Of a stretch of 64,000 nucleotides of DNA, positions 1 to 11,713 are shown piece after piece. Position numbers and translations under genes: made by a program. How positions within the stretch are numbered: position 1 is the stretch's first letter; each line of letters starts with the position of its first letter. Origin of the DNA: Mugil cephalus. Lineage: Eukaryota > Chordata > Actinopteri > Mugiliformes > Mugilidae. The stretch is from assembly GCF_022458985.1 (NCBI RefSeq), contig NC_061782.1:9689672-9753671 (forward strand). Reading direction: 5' to 3'. Below the pieces are notes generated by a model. It did not search any database. It was not told the DNA's origin and saw only the letters and a program-made list of their open reading frames with translations.

Positions 1-368
1 TTGCTCATTGGTACAACGCAAATTAATTAAATAAGCTTAACCTTAAATAAACCATAAATTACCACCTCAGACTCACCCGAGAAGAAGGAATGTATCAGCA
101 TTTAAGGTTTTATTGTGACAAGTTTCCAGGGAGGACACAGTGCGGTTGAAAAATAAGTTGGTAAACATGCCACATCAAGCAAAACCTGTTTGGCCGTGTT
201 TAAGTAGTTACTCATAGATTCTTCTGGTTAAACCAGTTAAAAGTTAGAGTTCCTGATCAATGATTTCAATCAGATTGAAGAAACATTGTCTCAGTGATTG
301 TAATCTATAGATTTTTTTTGGTCAGAGTTAGTGTGGTGGTTTACTCGCTGTGTGTGTTTGTTCCCAAC

Positions 369-3300
369 CTGCAGTGTCTGGTTTAGTTCCCTGAATGTGC
401 ATGTAGCCCGTTTCCTTCAGTATTTCCCAGACATTCTTCTGAAAGAAGGGGAACAAGCGGCGAACGTCCTCCCGAGTGAAGCCCACCAGGAAGGGCAGAT
501 ATGGACCAATTATGAGGGACAACAGCATTTTGAAACCTCTCTTTGCCAGGATCATGTTTATGTGGAGACCTTTCACACACCTAGAAAACGGACAGAAAAA
601 AAAGTGTCAATATAACCAAGATTACAGGTTGTAAAAGAGTTTAATCTGCATCAAATGTGGATTTATAGCTATACAGAATAGAGACACCCCCACAAACGAA
701 CATTTTCACCTTCTCTCTCATATAGGGGACAGTTCTGTGGTCCTTCAAGTCTTCTGTCATAGTACCCGTGTCAAAACACTCAAATGCATCCACGCTGAAT
801 GTCTTCGGGCCTGTGACACTAACATCAGTTGCGATGTAGTGCCTCAAAAGGCTGATTCATCACCATAAACTCTGTGGTTTCAGACACAGTGGAGACCCCC
901 CCACACACACACAAACACACACATTCACACTTTGCTTTCTGCTCCAACAGATCAGTGGATGACGCAGTGGCCCCTGGCAATCCACACTGTCCGTATGCTC
1001 TTCCTGGAATACAGCTCCACACAGCTTTTAGGCTTTTTAGCCTTTAAACCCATCCGGCATCCAATGAGGCCGATTGTGAAGCTGGCAGATCTCGGAATCC
1101 CAACACCCACCTGTAATTGGATTTTGGATTCACTTATAGACAGACCACAGGTGGTGAAGATGGGGAAACGAGGTCTCTCCAAAGGCTGCTGCCTCAGCCC
1201 TAAACTCCCTCGGCCCTGTACGCCTACGATTGTGTCTCGGCTCACAATAACAATGTCCCCATCGAATGTGCACACGACACAATCATCCTGGGTCTCGTCC
1301 AACATGGGGACGAGACATTCACATGTCAGCAGACCTGAGGTTTTACTTCATCAGACCGCTGAACAAGGCCACAATCATCCTGGGTCTCATCAATTGATGG
1401 AAACGCCGTAAAGGCAGAGGGAAAAGCCCTTCAACGAGTCGTCAAGACTGCAGAGAAGATCATCGGCTCTGATCTCCCCTCCATGGACACGCTTAACACA
1501 CATCGCTGCAGACCCAGAGCATCATCAGGGACCAACAGCGCATCCAGCGCACTCTCCGCTCAGGTGGAAGGACGCAGGACATGAGACACCACAGGCCAGA
1601 GAGCATCAGCAGACCAGCCACGATAGCGGAGTTGACCAAGGATGGAAGAAAACGCCATATGTCCACACCTCGTTCATACTTCACTTATCACCGCTCTACA
1701 AACAAATCACATCACACACTTCACAGACTGGACTGTCACTCTCTCCGCTGCCTCAATCACCCCCTCCCTCTATGAGTCTCCGCATGCAATCATTTCAGTG
1801 CAATGACCTTATGTGCGTTTTTACAAAGTGTGCATATTCAGTAATAAAAGTCTGTGTGTTTAGTATAGATTTCTTATTTACTCTGCTGCTACTTAATATG
1901 TTTACCTTAGTTTTTCCCTTTTTATATATATATATATATACATATATGTATATATATATAATTGTAGAAACATTTTATATATATGTATATATTATATAAA
2001 AAAAGCTTATCTCTGCAATGGGAACTTTGCACAAATACTCCAGTGTGGTTTCTTGCACCTGTGCAAAAGGCGATAAAGTCTATTCTGTTCAATTTCTTCT
2101 CCATTTATCAGGAATTTGCATTGTCATGGGTATTTGCTAATCTGTGTGCACACTGCAAGCACTGTTACGCACTGAGCATGTCCCAATGTTTAACAACTGG
2201 GTGGTGGAAATTCCACCCCAGTGAAAACTTGGAACTTCTGTAAGGGCTTTGTTTAGTGCTTACTGGGGCTTCATCTGTGCCATGTTGGTGGTGATGAGGG
2301 AGCCCCAGTCTCCTCCCTGCAGATAGAACTGTGAGAACCCCAAACGCTCCATCAGTGTCAGGAAAATCCTGGCGGCAGCGAGGCTGTCGAACCCTGAAAA
2401 GGAAGCACGTTCCGCTTCAACATCTGCTGCTCAGGCCGGAACGCACGGCTTTGATTTGAATGACCTACCTTGTTTATGAGGAGCTTCAGAGAAGCCGTAG
2501 CCAGGGATGGACGGGCATATGACCTCAAATGCAATGCCGTCGTGGCTCTGTGTGAGAAGTGGGAGAATCTTGTAGAACTCGTAGAAGGAGCCCGGCCAGC
2601 CATGGACGAGCATGAGAGGCAGAACCTTCTGATTCTCGCGTTGAGGTGGGCGCACGTGGATGAAGTGGACATCCAGTCCTGCATTATGGCAAAGGCAGTG
2701 ATGTTAGAGAACACAAGGCCAGACACTGAAATTACCAGAAAACACTGTAGATTGAAATTGTGGAGCTGTGTGCACCTTCTATTTTGGTTTTGAAGTGTGG
2801 ATACTCATTGAGCACTGCCACCTGCTTCTTCCAATCAAACTCATGTCTCCAGTAGGAAACCACTTTCTTGAGATAAGTGGAATTGAAGCCATAGTGGAAG
2901 CCACTATCTTCTAAGGGATCAGTGTAACGGGTTCTGTCAATGCGCTCATGGAGGTCCTGTTCAATAAGAGCACCGCTGATTACTTCACACAAATGTTTTA
3001 ATCCTGTTAAACGTCATCAAAGGTTTGAGCCTACCCGAATCTCTTTATCTGACGTTTGCACTTTGAAGGGATATATTGCATCGTCCTCTGAATGTGGCTT
3101 TCTCCCCGCTCCCCACCATCCTTCACCAAGAGGAATGGTTTTCACTTTTGTCCTGTTGTGCACCAAGTATGCCAGTATTCCGCCAGCTGCCACTGCGGAC
3201 CCGATAAGAAGCCGCTGCTGGAAAACATCCAAGCCATGGAAAGTTTCCCTTAAAGGCGTGGGGGGGAATAAATATCACATCAGTCAAATTGACGTCTCTC

Positions 3301-3388
3301 ACATTAATGTCTGGATACAGTTCTCAAATAACAAAACATGCTGCATAAGTTTTTTTTTTTCTTACTTCAAAACCTGCAGTCTTTGCAT
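369..3388 (-). CDS. ephx1: Microsomal epoxide hydrolase, N-terminal part (gene continues past left edge)
   Basis: Encodes the N-terminal 323 or so residues of microsomal epoxide hydrolase, an ER-membrane alpha/beta hydrolase that opens xenobiotic epoxides to diols. Coding exons as joined: 3388-3366, 3248-3035, 2956-2776, 2678-2469, 2393-2264, 580-369; all phases fit. One N-terminal hydrophobic segment (about residues 20-36) is followed by the family's GEGWWGAG motif and an EHN-type region ([13 protein letters not shown]). The oxyanion-hole motif [12 protein letters not shown] lies near residue 165, and the nucleophile motif GGDWGS puts the catalytic Asp near residue 238. The acid and His of the triad lie in exons beyond position 1. 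The short first coding exon (23 nt, start ATG 3386-3388) is inferred: it is the only nearby ATG that keeps frame through a good donor and the acceptor at 3249. The 1.7-kb fifth intron carries a LINE fragment. Confidence 0.93.
932..1860 (+). mobile_element. Decayed non-LTR retrotransposon (L2/Rex1-like) 3' fragment in ephx1 intron
   Basis: Broken frames on the plus strand resemble the second half of a LINE reverse transcriptase. [18 protein letters not shown] plus [10 protein letters not shown] near 1080-1160 matches the usual 'L.T.LCNWILDFLTGRPQVVR.G' block. [16 protein letters not shown] near 1430-1470 matches the conserved C-terminal region. The fragment then runs into a CA-rich tail and (TA)n. 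The 5' end of the element is absent and multiple frame breaks are present. It lies antisense to ephx1, inside intron 5. The family assignment is from memory of teleost L2/Rex1 proteins. Confidence 0.7.
1921..1998. repeat. (TA)n-rich microsatellite
   Basis: Interrupted TA/CA dinucleotide run immediately after the LINE fragment, in the ephx1 intron. Possibly grown from the retrotransposon tail. Confidence 0.8.
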
Positions 3389-3782
3389 CGCGGCCACTCC
3401 AAAGGTTGACACGCACTGGGTCAGAGGTCGAGAATATTTATTTTTCCTCAAAACGGGCAGAAAGATTCGTGCGCTAAACTTCAGCCAGCGTGCGCATCAG
3501 AAGTCTACCCGGCGTTTGTTTGGAGCGCCCCGTTAATTACCTCAAAAACAAAATAACCACGCAATTAAATACTCGCCGTGAGGAAGTGCAGAGAATTGGA
3601 GACTAAGTCCAAAGTAGACAGTGGGTGTATTGTGCCGATTGTTGATTGGCTGCCTGGGTCTGCCACTCCCGAGTGCGCAGGCGGTCGTGACGTTGCTCTT
3701 ATATAACAGCAAGGCAGCGTTTCCAGTGGTATTGTTGTTGTTGTTGTTTTGAGTCTAGAAGCTGCAACCACCGAGAGACGCG
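3389..3782. promoter_or_regulatory. Head-to-head promoter region between ephx1 (-) and cystatin (+)
   Basis: Only 394 bp separate the two inferred start codons, so both genes must be driven from this segment. On the cystatin side a TATA box (TATATAA, 3700-3706) lies about 77 bp before the ATG, and an ATTGG (inverted CCAAT) sits near 3645. I see no clear TATA on the ephx1 side. A (TTG)n run precedes the cystatin ATG in its 5' UTR. Confidence 0.65.
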
Positions 3783-4995
3783 ATGTGGAAGATTGTTTTC
3801 CCTGTTCTCGCGGCCGTCTTCGCCGTAGGGTACGGCGGACTGATCGGCGGCTTCAGAGACGCTGATATCCACGACCCAGGCGTGCAAAACGCCCTGGTCT
3901 TCGCCGTGAACGAGCACAACAGTCGCACCAACGACATGTACCTGAGCAGAGTGATGGAGGTGGTGAGCGCTCAGACTCAGGTGAGAAACGTTTTACACTT
4001 GGAAGTGGTACCACTCTGCTAGACGCTACGGTGTTGTGGATGGAAAGTCCACCTAGTAAAACGAGGAGCGCTCCAACTCGTTAAAATGGTGGCCCTTTGT
4101 GGGTTACCAGCCATTACTACGAGGCCTGGTGCGCCCTCGCTCGATACTTCTTGTTTTGTCTCCTATGTCACTATTGTATGATTTTAATTCTTCAATTATA
4201 TATCCGTCTTTCTATCTGTGTGCTGATCCTCACTGAGCCGATGGCATTGGCACACATTAACACTGATTTGGTCCGTTGTAAACAAGCTGCGTAATCCTGT
4301 CTCATCCTGTCCAGTCAAGGTTAAGCTGTCAACTTAATACACTTGTGTTGAAGAAACTGCTGAAAAAAAATAAAAATAAAAAATGAGTTGCACTTAACAC
4401 AACCGTAAAAAAAAAAAAAAAAAAGGGAAGCTGTAAAGTACTTATTTGCTTTCTCACTGGGTGATATATAGCCAAGTCATTTTTCTTCTTTTTTGTAACA
4501 GGATTGCCTGAGCTGCTTTAACCATAACCATGATCATAGATTGTTTTTTGTTTTGTTTGTTTTTTTACTGCAAGCATCAGTGTTTAGAGTGTGTGTTAAT
4601 TTGCATTGAAACTGGCCACTTGCTTTATTTTTAAAGTTTAAATGTGTATTTCTGTCTGTCACCTTTTTCTTCTTTCCAGGTGGTTGCAGGCATAAAGTAC
4701 GTCATAACTGTCAAGCTGGGAAGGACCGCCTGCAGAAAGTCCGCCGTTGGTGAGCAGTGTGAAGTCCACACGGACCTGGAGAAGGCTCGGGTAATGACTT
4801 CCCCCTCTTCAAGACATTAAACTTGTGGCATACGTTGACAGAAAAGCTGAAACTCATCATACTATCTTAAAACCTGCTGCGGTTTCGGTGTTTAATCTTA
4901 TTCTGTACTTTGTCTTTCAGCCCTACCAGTGCACATTCACAGTGTGGAGCCGCCCCTGGTTAAATGACGTCAGGTTGATCGATGAGAAGTGTTAG
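3783..4995 (+). CDS. cst3: Cystatin C-like secreted cysteine-protease inhibitor
   Basis: Family 2 cystatin, a secreted tight-binding inhibitor of papain-like cathepsins. Three exons, 3783-3980, 4680-4790 and 4921-4995, give 127 aa, with the typical three-exon cystatin gene structure and phase-0 introns. Seen in order: a signal peptide at the N-terminus (about residues 1-22, MWKIVFPVLAAVFAVGYGG); GGFRDADIHDPGVQNALVFA, which provides the N-terminal Gly contact; the first inhibitory hairpin QTQVVAGIKY (Q-x-V-x-G form) across the exon 1/2 junction; and the second hairpin Pro-Trp (RPWLND). Four cysteines (in TACRKS, EQCEV, YQCTF and the C-terminal DEKC) allow the two family disulphides. The stop directly follows the last Cys. 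A polyadenylation signal AATAAA lies at 5286-5291. The gene symbol rests on similarity to fish cystatin C; other type 2 cystatins cannot be excluded. Confidence 0.92.
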
Positions 4996-5799
4996 AAAGA
5001 GAACAACTCCGGGGAGTCTTCTGAATTGGCATTGATTGCCATATAACCTAAACTTCCAAGTGGAATCTCATCCTCCCCTCAAAGGAATCACAAAAGCTAT
5101 TAGCTCTATTTTCTGTCTGCAACCACTTCATCATATTCTAGGTAGAATAAACTTGTTACAAACTTACTGATATAGAGGTGCAATAATATGGAGATGTGTT
5201 GGCTTTTTAGAACTTTTCAATACCTAATCACTAATACAAGCTAATAACAAGTTTTCCACATGTAATGACTTTTAAAAACTGTTTTAATAAAAGTTGCATG
5301 TTGAATTTATTGGATTTGTGTTTTTTTGTGATTTATGATTTTTTTTTTTTTTTTGATTTCCATACTATTACGAAAATACATTGACTTTTTTTTTTTTACT
5401 GCTTATGTTTTACTGTTTAGGTTTTTGGTTCATTTAGTGATGTCCAACATTACTTCTGCATTTTAATAATACACAGTGTAATTGAAAACTAGCGGGAAGT
5501 TGGAGTGGGGAACTTTATAAAAAAAAAAATTATAGCACTTGACTTCAGGTTTTGTCTTGATAATTCAAATCCGATGCTTTTGCTGCCTTTCAACTGCACA
5601 TAACTGGAGATTAAACCTCTGTAATCTGTCGGTTTTGCGACGGTAAAAAGCTTTTATTTTAAAAGTTCAGACAGGAAGTCTCGTTATTCGCTTGCGAGAC
5701 GTACAGACATGGATCGACTGTCAATAATTTATAAAACCCGAGCCATTTCACTGGGACAGGCGGTTTAATCAACAGACAGCATTTAAACTTTTGCCAAAC
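4996..5799 (+). other. Cystatin 3' UTR and spacer
   Basis: Holds the cystatin 3' UTR up to AATAAA at 5286-5291, then T-rich low-complexity DNA and the short promoter/5' UTR of the first acyltransferase gene. I see no further gene. Confidence 0.6.
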
Positions 5800-8715
5800 A
5801 TGAAGGTCCTGAACAAAGACGAGCTTCAGATCGCCGAGGGAGTTCTGCAGAAACACTTTCCGAAGAGTTATAAGGTACGCGGCTGCTGGATGTTTAAAAT
5901 GCATTACTCTGCACGTCGACATATAATCGGCGCATCATTGCATTTTGAAACCACAGCAGCTTCGATTTATTTTCCTAGACATACGGCTTCATATATGGGA
6001 TAAACCGGAACAAGCCAACTACACTGGAGGTGGTCGTGGACACGTGGCCTGATTTTAAGGTCATCATTTGCCGACCCAACCTCAAGGTGAGTTCTGGATA
6101 CTCGAAATTTGCCAGATAATTATGTAATCCGTTATTGCGAAACTTTGTGTATACTCCACAGAATAAGCGTGCGGCATTGTTCACGAACAAGGTGTCATAT
6201 TACAGTATGGATGATCGGGCTTTGGAGAAAATGCTGAAAGAAGGGGATGCTTTTCTCTGGAGCACTAACTTCTGCGTAGGAGGTGAGTTCAGAAAACTGC
6301 AGTAACACATCCAGTAGGCTACATCCAGTATGCTGAGTGTGCATAACGTGATTCGGGATTCTTGAACTGGTGTAGCACATTCTTCTTCTTGCATTAAATA
6401 CTTTCCCCTTTTTATGTGCATGCCTCATCTGGAGTTCATTATCTCGTGGTGACAACATAGATCATATACACAAGATGTTTGTTGTTCAAGTGGTAACGTT
6501 CAGTTCAATTCAGTTCAATTTAATTTGTATAGCGTCAGTAACAATACAGATTGTCTCAAAACGCTTTACAAAAACACATCATAAAAACACAACGCATCAA
6601 CTGACAGCGTCCGAAAACCACTGAAGCTTGAAGCTGAGGACACACTTAAAGATTTTTATTTTATTTTATTATATTTTATTTTTATTTATTTATTTATTGT
6701 CAAAGTCTGTGCCAGTCTGCACCATCTTTAAAATTCTTTAAAAGTTTTTTTTTTTTGTGGAAAAGGGGAATATGGTGAAAATGAAGTCTGATACTATCCA
6801 AAGCACAGACAGTATAATGATTGACTGCTCCTCTGAAGTGAAGCCAAACTGAGTAGAGCTCCCCCTGGTGACTGGCTGCAGTATAGGTCATAAGCTCCAC
6901 CTCTTTCATATTAGTGGATGGGATTTGAGCCAAACTAAAGCACTAAAATACATGTAAAATATTTTTAAGGATGGTTTTAGTCATTTTATATAGTTAATTT
7001 AATGTTGATGCATCTTCAAGTGTCATTGTTTGTTTGTTGTGCGTACTAGTTGCCATGCTAACTGCTCCATAAAACATCCAGCTGGAGAGTTGTAAAAAAC
7101 AAATCAATAAATAAGCGTATAATCCAACAATTCTTTGGAACTGGCAGAAGTAGAGCAGAGCACAGTATGTGCCTGTATAGCATCAATTTGACCAGTGATA
7201 GGAAGTGGTGACAGGTTGTCCATATTTAGACAATCTATGTGCTGCACTAGTTTGGGGAGTGTCAGCATGGATAGTAGGCACAAAAGTCTGTTACTGTGTG
7301 AGGGGATGAGGATGCAAATCTACAAGTGTGAGTCATCATTTGTCCTTCGTTTTTAAGACCGTTGACATAAGTTCTTACAAAAGTTGTGAATTTTTCCAGG
7401 TGTCTTCTCCAGCCTCTCGTTCCTGTGCTCCCTGGATTTTGTGCCACGTATGAGGGCAGCTATCCAGAATTAATGCACATATTTTTGATGTTGCTCTTTT
7501 ATTGAGTGAATTCACATTAATTACTGAATGCTGTAGGTCTTTAGAGGGTGGAAATGGATATCCTTGGAAATTTTTAGAGGCAAAACGTCAAACCTGGAGA
7601 TATCTGAAGTAATGAGACTGAAGTAAAGTCTGTTTTTCACATGTTTGACTTTTTTGAACCAAGTCTGGACAAAATCCAGTTGTGTGAACTGACTACTGAC
7701 CAACTGCAAAACACATCTTGCCAGCATCTGTTGAAAAAGAGAGGGTGGGACACTGGAAGGAAAGATTAATCAAGCTGTGGCAGGAGAACAAGTGTCCTTT
7801 ATAATGTTGGTTGTTGCAGCGCATACAACAACTGTCGCCCTCTCAAGAGTTTACTGAGTTTTGTGTGTTCAGTCAGGTTTCTCAAGAACTCTGACCTTTC
7901 CAAAAATCTCAAACCTCAAAATTATTAAGTTGTGGACCTATCTAAGAGGAGATTGTGCATGCATTTTTAAAAAAATCAAAAGTATGGATATGAACTCCAC
8001 TCCTGTTGTAACCTCTTTCAAAGTGAAATAATCATTTTTGACCTTCAGGATTGGACACGGCTCATTTACCCATGCTCAAAGAAGCTTCTTCTCACCGAAA
8101 AGTCACCTACAGAGCCTACACTCTTGTGCATCTTCTGTATTTGCCAGACCCCAACCACCTGCTCATGCCATCGATTGACAGGTACAGTCAGAAAATTAAA
8201 GAAAACAAACAAACAAAAAAAAACTTTAATATTCATCTAAAAAACAACTAATTCAAATCTGCAAAGTAAAAAAAGGAAAGAAGAAAATGATATTGTGTTG
8301 CCATTTCTTTCACAGTGAGCTCGAATCAAGGATTTCATGTCTGAACCTCTCACACGTCGAATTGGTGAATAAAACCTGGAAGTTTGGAGGGAACGAAAAA
8401 AGTTACAATATCATTGAAAACCTAATCAGCAACTTCCTAACATGCTGCATCATGAATGACAAGGGAGAGCCAGTGTCCTGGATCCTGCTGTATGATTACT
8501 GTGCCATGGGCATATTGTACACTCTGCCAGAGCACAGACATAAAGGCTACGCCAAAGTGCTGATCGGCACCATGGCCAAGAAACTCTACGCTGAAGGTTA
8601 CCCTCTATACTGCTACATAGAGGAGGACAACACGGTATCCTACAAACTCTTTAAAAGCATGGGCTTCTTTGAGGACGTGAATTACCGAGCAGCATGGTAC
8701 GAGTTCAACGTTTGA
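5800..8715 (+). CDS. Glycine N-acyltransferase-like protein, tandem copy 1
   Basis: Member of the GLYAT family, mitochondrial GNAT-fold enzymes that conjugate acyl-CoA to glycine or another amino acid in detoxification. Five exons, 5800-5874, 5979-6086, 6162-6282, 8049-8181 and 8316-8715, give 278 aa, near the usual 285-300. The first four exons form the family-specific N-terminal domain (VVVDTWPDFKVIICRP is its hallmark). The last exon holds the GNAT core, with VSWILLYDYCAMGILYTLPE followed by the CoA-pyrophosphate loop HRHKGYAKVL and a C-terminal YKLFKSMGFF helix. The start was chosen at ATG 5800 because the upstream in-frame codon is TTG. It lies head-to-tail with a second copy that has the same exon plan. 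The exact orthologue (GLYAT, GLYATL1-3) cannot be decided here; substrate specificity is unknown. Confidence 0.9.
6500..6600. repeat. Fragment of common teleost interspersed repeat (TTCAATTCAATT type)
   Basis: CAGTTCAATTCAGTTCAATT followed by a 'tttgtatagcg ... caaaacgctttac' body. This resembles the start of a very common fish dispersed repeat that also flanks the tandem array at 45-48 kb. It lies in intron 3 of the acyltransferase gene. Confidence 0.55.
6700..6960. repeat. Dispersed repeat resembling a widespread teleost element
   Basis: The stretch 'agctccccctggtgactgg ctgcagtataggtcataagc ... gtggatgggatttgagcc' (about 6830-6935) matches, from memory, a sequence found in many copies in fish genomes. 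Ends and class are not clear from one copy. Confidence 0.45.
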
Positions 8716-10027
8716 CTGGGTTTGAAGACTTTTTAAAAACGTAGATAACATTTAATCAAAATAACTCAACCAAATGTATTTATGCTTTAAAAATAAATCC
8801 AAATTGAAGGCTTTTTTTTTAAGTTTAATTTAAAGACATTTTAAACTAAAAGCAATCACTCTTGTTGTATTTTTCTGTTTTCTACTATACATACAGTACT
8901 GTAGTCGCCATAGAAATCATATAGAGTATAGTGTACATTTTATAAGTTCCCCAAATCTAAACTGGTCTGGACTGTAGAAATTTAAGTGAAAGAGGCATTG
9001 AATGATTACCATACATAATATGATCACCCTATTTACAGGAGGGATCCAAATTAAATTTAGCTGTAATTATTCACACTTTGCTTTCTGTAAGCACTGAATA
9101 AGATAAGAAGTAACAGTGAGTAAGAAGCAGTAATTTTCCTAAAAAAAATTATAGCATGGCCATGTAATTTTTTTTTTTTTTTACATATATTATGTACATG
9201 TACAACTTTTTGTGGTCATCATTTGTATAAAAAATAAACACAACTGTAATGTACAGCGATGTAATGTGAGCAATGTACAAGTTTTTACTGATCATAACTC
9301 TCTATCATAAATTTATGATTTCAGATTTATCTGAAATAAAGTTGCAACAAGTTGAGCTGTTTGTTGGAGTAGTAGTGGTGCTCAACATACCCGTGTAATG
9401 ATCGCAAGGTACCTACTGCCTGAAGAAACACTTTTTTGTGATCTTTCAAACTATTTGGTTTTCCATTGCCGCCATGTTGGACTTATGGAACAAGACGGGA
9501 ACGCCACAACTATGAGGGAACGCCCACACGCCGTCGACCTGTCAATCAGGAACTAACCACGCCCCCCTGAAGCGTACTCTCAATTTTCCGCTATTTTTCT
9601 GTAAATAAGCTCAAAATTAACAAAAATGACCGCAAAGCTGCACTGGCTTCATTGTTAGGGCTAACGAAATGTATAAAACTAGCGTCTGGCCATAGAGCAT
9701 AACACATCAGGGCAGTGTTTACTGAGATCACATCAAATAAAAGCTACTTTCTCACAGATTTCTAATTTCTACGGAGGAATGAGATCCCCCAGCCCATTCC
9801 CTTAGTCTGACCCGGAGTAGGTTTAAGTCAGTTCTTAAACTTTACTGGGTTAATTTGTCCAGAACCGCACTGGAAGATAACGTTTTCTTTTTAAAAGTTA
9901 AGACCGCCCAGTCGACATTAGATCCTCTCCACATACCACATATTCCCACATATTCCCACAGAGCCGGCTCTGCTTCGATACAGCTTCTTATAAATCCGAG
10001 AGGAAAACACAATCAAAAAAAAATACC
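8716..10027 (+). other. Spacer between the two acyltransferase genes
   Basis: Contains the 3' UTR of copy 1 (AATAAA at 8792-8797, another near 9233), AT-rich DNA, and a GC-richer segment at about 9470-9600 with 'ccgccatgttgga' and 'ccacgcccccctga' that may be another repeat fragment. The 5' region of copy 2 starts after about 9800. No further coding region is supported. Confidence 0.5.
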
Positions 10028-11574
10028 ATGGAGTTGACGGAAGATCAGCAGAAAACAGCTGAGATTGAAGTGAAAAGATATTTACCCCGGTCACAGCAGG
10101 TGTGTACAGTCGGATTTAATGCATAGCGAGTTATTAGGATTTTATTATAGGGTTCTGTGTAATATGTATTTCAACTTTCTTTCATTTTTCAGGTCTACGG
10201 TTATTTGATGCTCAAAAACAGAGTCAGATCAGACCCTGTTAAGATCTTAGTGGATAGATGGCCACAGTTCAACGTCATTGTCTGCAAACCACAGTGGGAG
10301 GAGGTACAGTTTACTGCACGCATGTTGACAGTAACTTGGTAAAACATTGTGCATCCAGTGTCTTCACGTCTCATTATTCTTACAGAGGGGTGATCACTTC
10401 AAAGACATGATCATTTTTGCAAAAGATGGAGCCGCTCTTGAAGAAATAATAAGGAAATCTTCTGTTATTGACTGGACCCAGAACAACTGCTTTGGTAATA
10501 GCAACACATTCTTTCCATTGTGGTTGAACAATAAATAAGTCAGCATGTGTGAATGCTTCATTCTCCTGCACATAAAGGCGCTAAAAGGTCAACGAAATGT
10601 GTTTTTTAATTTACTGATCTTCCATACATCACTCACGACAGAGTAATAGAGGATGTTACACAACACCTGCTATTCTGCTGAATCAGGTCCACTTATGCTC
10701 TTGTGACTTATGACCTTAAAGAGGGGATTTGGCTGTGTTTTGAATTTTATTATCTTTCATTGTGTTCAAAGTCCTCCTATTGCTACGGCATACCATTTAT
10801 TGATACTGAAGGAATGAGGATAAAGATCAGTACCACAGTGACATTATGTTGAACAGTTTTAGGAAGAGAAACAGAAAAACCAACTTTTAATTTTATTTAA
10901 TCTTCCACATACATCATTTTCACATGTATGAAATGAGGTTAGAACTTTTGATTGCTTTTATTCAAGGAACCAGTCTTCCCCACATGGAGATAATCAAAGC
11001 ACTGGCAGCAGAAAAAAATGTGCCCATTGAAAAACTAGCAGTGTGTCACATGATGATACTGGAAGACATACATCACCTTCCTTCTATAGAAAGGTATAAA
11101 GCACACAGTGACGTGTTAATCATAAATAATAGTTTCAGACGTCATTCTCAAACATTTTCTCTGTTCCGCATCAGCTCAGGAATCTCACTGAGCTCTCTGG
11201 ATGAATCGCATGTCGCCTTGGTGAATCAGATGTGGAAGTTTGGAAAGGATGAGGAGGCGGTGAGGATGATCCGGAACATGGTCACAAACTTCCCCTCCTG
11301 CTGCGTGCTGGGTGCTGATGGACAGCCAGTGTCCTGGATGCTGACCTATGCGTCGTGTGCCATGGGAATGTTGTATACTCTACCAGAGCACAGAGGGAAA
11401 GGCTACGCTAAAGTACTGATCAGCTGCATGGCTAAGAGACACCACGCTCAGGGTTATCCAGTGTATTGCTTTGTAGAAGAGGAGAATGTCGTCTCCTACA
11501 GGCTCCTCAAAAACATGGGCTTCACTGAAGATCCCTCGTACAGGGAAACATGGTGCAGAATAAATCAACCATAA
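10028..11574 (+). CDS. Glycine N-acyltransferase-like protein, tandem copy 2
   Basis: Paralogue of the preceding gene. Five exons, 10028-10099, 10193-10303, 10386-10494, 10967-11093 and 11175-11574, give 272 aa. Intron phases are the same as copy 1 and the last exon has the identical length (400 nt). N-terminal domain hallmark: ILVDRWPQFNVIVCKP. GNAT core in the last exon: PVSWMLTYASCAMGMLYTLPE, then the CoA loop HRGKGYAKVL and YRLLKNMGFTEDPSY. Introns are shorter than in copy 1, with only one over 400 bp. The gene ends 139 bp from the proposed last exon of mgme1 on the other strand, so the two transcripts probably overlap at their 3' ends. Amino-acid acceptor and acyl substrate cannot be read from sequence. 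Confidence 0.9.
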
Positions 11575-11713
11575 ACATTTACCTGCTGATATTCTAGTTA
11601 AAACGAAAATATTCAACTGAAAATGTAAGTCATGAATGGTTACGTGAAGCTAATGCTTTTAGGCCTTCTTCACTTAAGATTATGTTGTATTATTTATATT
11701 ATCCTTGCACGTC

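Noticed and set aside
1-368. Search for the next ephx1 exons
   Set aside because: No frame here continues the protein after PDTAG. The remaining exons must lie outside the window.
932-1411. 159-codon frame in the ephx1 intron as a host gene
   Set aside because: Its middle section matches LINE reverse transcriptase and the frame is broken, so it was recorded as a mobile-element fragment.
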